A stretch of DNA of 64,000 bases from Nocardia sp. NBC_01329 (lineage in GTDB: Bacteria; Actinomycetota; Actinomycetes; Mycobacteriales; Mycobacteriaceae). The notes beneath the pieces were generated by a model. That model was not told where the DNA came from, made no database searches, and was given only the letters and a program-made list of their open reading frames with translations. Shown in pieces: positions 60,669 to 64,000 of this stretch (its first letter is position 1; each line of letters opens with the position of its first letter). A program made the position numbers and the translations under genes. The DNA lies in the NCBI RefSeq assembly GCF_035956715.1, contig NZ_CP108381.1:1798001-1862000 (forward strand), given 5' to 3'.

Positions 60669-60893
60669 AATCCCGACTGTAACGCGGAACCGTCACTGCG
60701 AGCCGTCACGATCCTGCCATCGGGTGTATCGCGACGTCGGCCGAATATGCGCCCGCGGTGCCGGGGGAGTGGCAGGTACCGCTCGGCTACGATCCGCGAT
60801 CGAGGTCGCCGCTGCCACGCCGCGGGATCTGGGCGGAAGGCCCGGAGACCGGAATCGTCTTCGATCACCTTCGGTATGCTGGGCGGCTACACT

Positions 60894-63491
60894 ATGAGCC
60901 ATGTCGGCGACGCGCCGAAAGCGGCTCTGAATTCGATGTCGGCGACCGAAGGTTTTGTTGGTCGTGGTCCGGAGCTGGACAGGATAAGCACATTACTGTT
61001 GGGTTCGGCCCGGTTGATCACCCTGGTCGGGTCGGGTGGGATCGGAAAGACGCGACTTGCGACCGAAGCTGTCGGTCGATTCCGCAAAGCGAAACCTATC
61101 TCGGTGCATTGGGTGCGGCTGGCGCGTCTGTCGAAGGGTAGTGGCAAGGCCGCTGTAGCGGAAGAAGTCGCTGCTGCGGTCGCCGGCGCCGATTTTTCGG
61201 ATCGATCGGCCTGGGACGCGATAGTCGATACATTGACCGGGCCCGGCCCGGCAGGAAATTCCGTGCCGACGGTACTGGTGATGGACAACTGTGAGCATGT
61301 GCTCGAAGAGGTCGGTCGCTTTATCGCGGACTTGCTGGAGGCGGTTGCCGGGTTGACAGTCGTGGCTACGAGTCGCGAGGCAATCGGGTGGGTCGACGAG
61401 CATGTGGTGGTGGTTCCCCCGCTGACACGGCAACAAGCTCTGGCGCTGTTCCGTCAGCGCGCCGAGCTCACCGGCCATTCGATCAGCGACAGAGAACAGC
61501 TTGCGACGGCACGCTTGATCTGTCGTCATGTGCACAATCATCCTCTGTATATACGTTTGGCCGCGGCGCGGCTGCTTCGGCAACCGTTGGCGATGATCCT
61601 GCATGAATTGAGCGGTGAAGCCGCCGATAAACGAATGCGTTGGTCGCATGGGCCGCGACTGGGTGCGGAACCGCGGCACCGGGGGGTCCGCGATGTCATT
61701 GCCTGGTCATACGATCTGTGCCTGGAAAAGGAACGGATACTTCTGGATCGGATGTCGGTTTTCGCCGCCGGGTACGACACCAATCCTGAAGATGAGACCA
61801 GCTCTGCCGGTGACGTCGGTACCGACTTGGAAGCTATTCAGATGGTCTGCTCCGATGATTTGTCTCCGGAGCAAGAACCGCTGCGCGCTGATGCGTTGCC
61901 GTCTCTGGCGGCCGAGGAAATCGAAGATCTACTCGAGCGGCTCGTCGATCAGTGCCTGGTAACTCTGCACATCACGCCCACGACAGTGCGGTACTCCCTC
62001 CTGGAGAGTATTCGGCTGTTCGCCGAGGAACAGCTGGCGCGACGCTCCACCGACGTAGCCGATGAACCCGCGCGATTCGCCGGTCGGCACCGCCGATACT
62101 ACCGAGATAAAGTTGTTGCCGCGCAGCGCAATTGGTTCAGCCCGATGGAGCAGGAACCGCCGGACTGGGGGTACGCGGCGTGGGACAACATCCTCGTCGC
62201 GATAGAGACAAGTCGCGTGTCGGGTGAGCCCGCGGTGGGTCTGAGAATATGTACAGGTTTGATATCCGTTCGGGCGCCTATCTTCAAAGGCTCGCTCCGA
62301 GAATTGCGGAAATGGTGTGAACGCGCCCTGCGGGCAACGCGCGCACAGGCTCGGGAAGTGACCGGGCTCCAGATAGAGGCAATGGCCCTGATCGCTTGGG
62401 TCGCCCTGTGTCAGGGCATGCACGAGGACGCCGAGCAGCTTCTCGAAGAATGCGCTGCGGCCTGCCTGGGGGATCCGGAGACGCGACGGAACTGGCGTTC
62501 GTCTCCGGAAATCGATACGGGGCTTCCCGCTGCTCTGGAATCTGTGTGGGGAGTGGAGTTGATGACCCGTCACCGCGACCCGACAGCCATAACCGTGTTG
62601 GGGCGTGCCCGGGAAAAGTACCGTAATCTCGGCGATCGCGCCGGTGAGGCGAGGAGTGAACTGGACGAAGCGATGGCCGCGAGCTTTCTCGGGTCCGCTT
62701 CGGCTGCCGTGGAGATCACCCGACGCCACCTCGATCGCATCACCGCGTCGGGGGCGCGGTGGGCGAGAACATGGGCCGAGATGGCCTGGGCGATCGCGTT
62801 GACCAGACACGGCGACCCTGCTGAGGCGCTCGCGGTCGCGCGTGCAGTCCTGGCGCAACAGCTGCCCCTTCGCGACCAATGGGGCGCCGCGATGTCGGTG
62901 CATATCGTGGAGTGGTCACTGGCACGGACCCTCGCCGATATGATCGCAGCCGGAAGCTCGGGCAAAGCCGAACTCACGGCACTGGCCACCGAGATCGCTC
63001 AACTCACCGGTGGCGCCACCACGCTGAGGGACGAGCTGAATATCGCTATCGACCTCGGCCCCTTCGACGACGAAACCGAGAAAGCGACCGACGTCGCCCG
63101 CCGGGTGCTGGGACGGGAAGCATTTGTGGTCGCCGAGAGGCAGGGGCGTCTGTTGCGACCGGGACTGCACGAGGCACAGCGACTGGCACTGGGCACCCTC
63201 TCCATCGACAGGATGCCGCTGGATCATCCCGCAAGGAAGAACACGCCATCCCATTGGGGCGAGTTGTCTGCGTCCGAAGACCAGGTCGCGGTCCTTGCGG
63301 CGGCGGGGTGGACGAACGCGGCGATCGCGGCTCGCCGTGGTAATTCCGCCAGGACGGTCGATGCGCACATGGCCGCGATCTTTCGAAAGCTGATGATCAC
63401 CTCACGGCAGGACATCGTCGAACTGGTTCCCGCGGACAAGGTCGATCAGGTTCGGCGGGAGATCGAGAGGAGGCCGCGCCGACCTCGCTAG
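60894..63491 (+). CDS. Large NB-ARC/LuxR-type transcriptional regulator
   Basis: An 865-residue STAND-type regulator. The P-loop is LVGSGGIGKTRLATEAVGRF (about residues 42-61), with VLVMDNCEHVLEEVGRFIAD (Walker B) and TVVATSREAIGW (sensor). A long helical TPR-like region spans about 370-780 (for example ALIAWVALCQGMHEDAEQLL). The C-terminal LuxR HTH is LSASEDQVAVLAAAGWTNAA followed by RTVDAHMAAIFRKLMITSRQ. Domain order (ATPase, TPR, HTH) matches the actinobacterial ATP-binding regulators of the AfsR/LAL kind. The ATG at 60894 has GGGCGG 9 bases upstream; 60876 is an alternative. Its targets are unknown. Confidence 0.85.
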   Translation: MSHVGDAPKAALNSMSATEGFVGRGPELDRISTLLLGSARLITLVGSGGIGKTRLATEAVGRFRKAKPISVHWVRLARLSKGSGKAAVAEEVAAAVAGADFSDRSAWDAIVDTLTGPGPAGNSVPTVLVMDNCEHVLEEVGRFIADLLEAVAGLTVVATSREAIGWVDEHVVVVPPLTRQQALALFRQRAELTGHSISDREQLATARLICRHVHNHPLYIRLAAARLLRQPLAMILHELSGEAADKRMRWSHGPRLGAEPRHRGVRDVIAWSYDLCLEKERILLDRMSVFAAGYDTNPEDETSSAGDVGTDLEAIQMVCSDDLSPEQEPLRADALPSLAAEEIEDLLERLVDQCLVTLHITPTTVRYSLLESIRLFAEEQLARRSTDVADEPARFAGRHRRYYRDKVVAAQRNWFSPMEQEPPDWGYAAWDNILVAIETSRVSGEPAVGLRICTGLISVRAPIFKGSLRELRKWCERALRATRAQAREVTGLQIEAMALIAWVALCQGMHEDAEQLLEECAAACLGDPETRRNWRSSPEIDTGLPAALESVWGVELMTRHRDPTAITVLGRAREKYRNLGDRAGEARSELDEAMAASFLGSASAAVEITRRHLDRITASGARWARTWAEMAWAIALTRHGDPAEALAVARAVLAQQLPLRDQWGAAMSVHIVEWSLARTLADMIAAGSSGKAELTALATEIAQLTGGATTLRDELNIAIDLGPFDDETEKATDVARRVLGREAFVVAERQGRLLRPGLHEAQRLALGTLSIDRMPLDHPARKNTPSHWGELSASEDQVAVLAAAGWTNAAIAARRGNSARTVDAHMAAIFRKLMITSRQDIVELVPADKVDQVRREIERRPRRPR

Positions 63492-63559
63492 AGACCACTC
63501 GGGTCGTCAACCTGATGTGTTCACCACCGCTGCGGCCGTCGTCGGGGCTGCGGAGCGAG

Positions 63560-63730
63560 TCTGTTCGCTGAGGAGCAGATCGCGACGATGTGTTGCTTCG
63601 CCACCCAGGACAAGATGTGGGTGACCGGCCCGAACAAAGAGCGGTGCAAGATCCTACACCGTTGTGGCCGACACCGAGCACTTCGGCACCACCCGGAGTT
63701 CGCCGGGCTCAACGACGGGGAGGCGGTGCA
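63560..63730 (+). pseudogene. Frameshifted fragment of a CadI/ArsI-like glyoxalase gene
   Basis: The plus strand reads CCFATQDKMWVTGPNKERCK in one frame and continues as YTVVADTEHFGTT in another, joined around 63655 by a small deletion. This is the C-terminal tail of CadI/ArsI-type VOC proteins (family pattern CCYAxQDKxWVxxPDGxxWE then YTVLxDTExFG). There is no N-terminal part or start. Both the missing 5' end and the frameshift make it a dead relic. Confidence 0.6.
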
Positions 63731-63852
63731 GGCGTGCCGCGGCGCCGACGGCCGCGGCGCCGCTACCGGTGAGGACGGTGCTGGTCCTGGCCGCGCTCGC
63801 CGCCTCGACCGCGTTGTTGGTGTGTGTCGGCGGTGATCGTGTTGATCGAGGC

Positions 63853-64000
63853 TTACGGCACAGTGATGGTATTGGTATCCAGGGTGACTGCACCGTTGCG
63901 GGCCAATACGCGCCCGGACACAGTGGTTCCGGTCTGCACCGTGATCGAGGTCAACGCCAAGATGGTCCCCACGAAGGTGGTGTCGGTGCCCAAGGTCGCT
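63853..64000 (-). CDS. Ice-binding-like protein (DUF3494), C-terminal end (runs off right edge)
   Basis: The minus strand ends with stop 63855-63853, and the 48 codons before it read ATLGTDTTFVGTILALTSIT, then VQTGTTVSGRVLARNGAVTL and DTNTITVP. This is the C-terminal beta-helix of DUF3494/ice-binding family proteins (GTTFxGxILA...GRVLARNGAVTLDTNTI). The gene's start lies beyond the window. In actinobacteria these are secreted or surface proteins, and only some bind ice. The overall size and signal peptide cannot be seen. Confidence 0.8.
   Translation of the reverse strand, partial: ATLGTDTTFVGTILALTSITVQTGTTVSGRVLARNGAVTLDTNTITVP

Noticed and set aside
1..64000. CRISPR arrays, insertion sequences, prophage genes, rRNA or tRNA genes
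   Set aside because: No spaced repeats, transposase, integrase, phage structural genes or foldable tRNA/rRNA segments were seen on either strand.

Overview
The window comes from a high-GC actinobacterium of the Nocardia/Rhodococcus/Mycobacterium type. The signs are the strong GC bias, frequent GTG starts, ATGA start/stop overlaps, a mycobacterial-style PrpR regulator, an MPT70/83-like fasciclin lipoprotein, a heterodimeric (CrtYc/CrtYd) lycopene cyclase and a CrtU aryl-carotenoid enzyme. Nocardia is my best guess from gene content; no rRNA or other marker gene is present to prove it.

Layout. 1-3.5 kb: the 5' end of a cytochrome P450, a frameshifted relic, and a CoA-transferase pair (scoAB) divergent from an IclR regulator. 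3.5-17.9 kb is a cobalamin-controlled block with three cobalamin riboswitches. One lies upstream of a btuCDF uptake operon (minus strand), one upstream of prpR-prpD-prpB-prpC (methylcitrate cycle), and one upstream of an Opp/Nik-like ABC importer whose last gene fuses a permease to two ATPases. A perfect hairpin closes the block.

18.6-41.5 kb is a catabolic region in three pieces. The first is an AtuA-like protein with an NMT1/SsuA-type ABC importer, an NDP-forming acyl-CoA ligase, two enoyl-CoA hydratase-family enzymes and an IclR regulator. The second is an MHS-type MFS transporter, a 3-hydroxyisobutyrate-dehydrogenase-like enzyme, an MmgE/PrpD protein, an SDR and an isochorismatase-like hydrolase. 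The third is a second NMT1-type importer with a hydratase, an SDR and a Baeyer-Villiger-type flavin monooxygenase. A TCCAACT-like motif recurs at three of the control regions, which suggests a shared regulon. The substrate is unknown.

41.5-52.3 kb: a fasciclin lipoprotein, a secreted protein, a MerR regulator with a CarH-like cobalamin-binding domain, and a tightly overlapping carotenoid operon (crtE, crtI, crtB, an internally deleted idi, crtYc, crtYd, crtT-like methyltransferase, crtU, Rieske protein). Its likely product is an aromatic carotenoid of the isorenieratene type, possibly hydroxylated.

52.3-64 kb: a membrane protein; an ArsR-DHFR-like-SRPBCC operon ending in a GNAT relic; a TIGR01777 epimerase; stress-type small proteins (CsbD and a short membrane protein); a LuxR-type response regulator behind symmetric operator-like repeats; a DUF4254-like protein; a methyltransferase; a large NB-ARC/LuxR regulator; a frameshifted CadI/ArsI relic; and the 3' end of an ice-binding-like (DUF3494) gene running off the right edge.

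The unifying theme is cobalamin. Its uptake, the B12-independent propionate route, a probable metal or corrinoid importer and possibly carotenoid synthesis all appear to be under B12-sensing control within about 40 kb.
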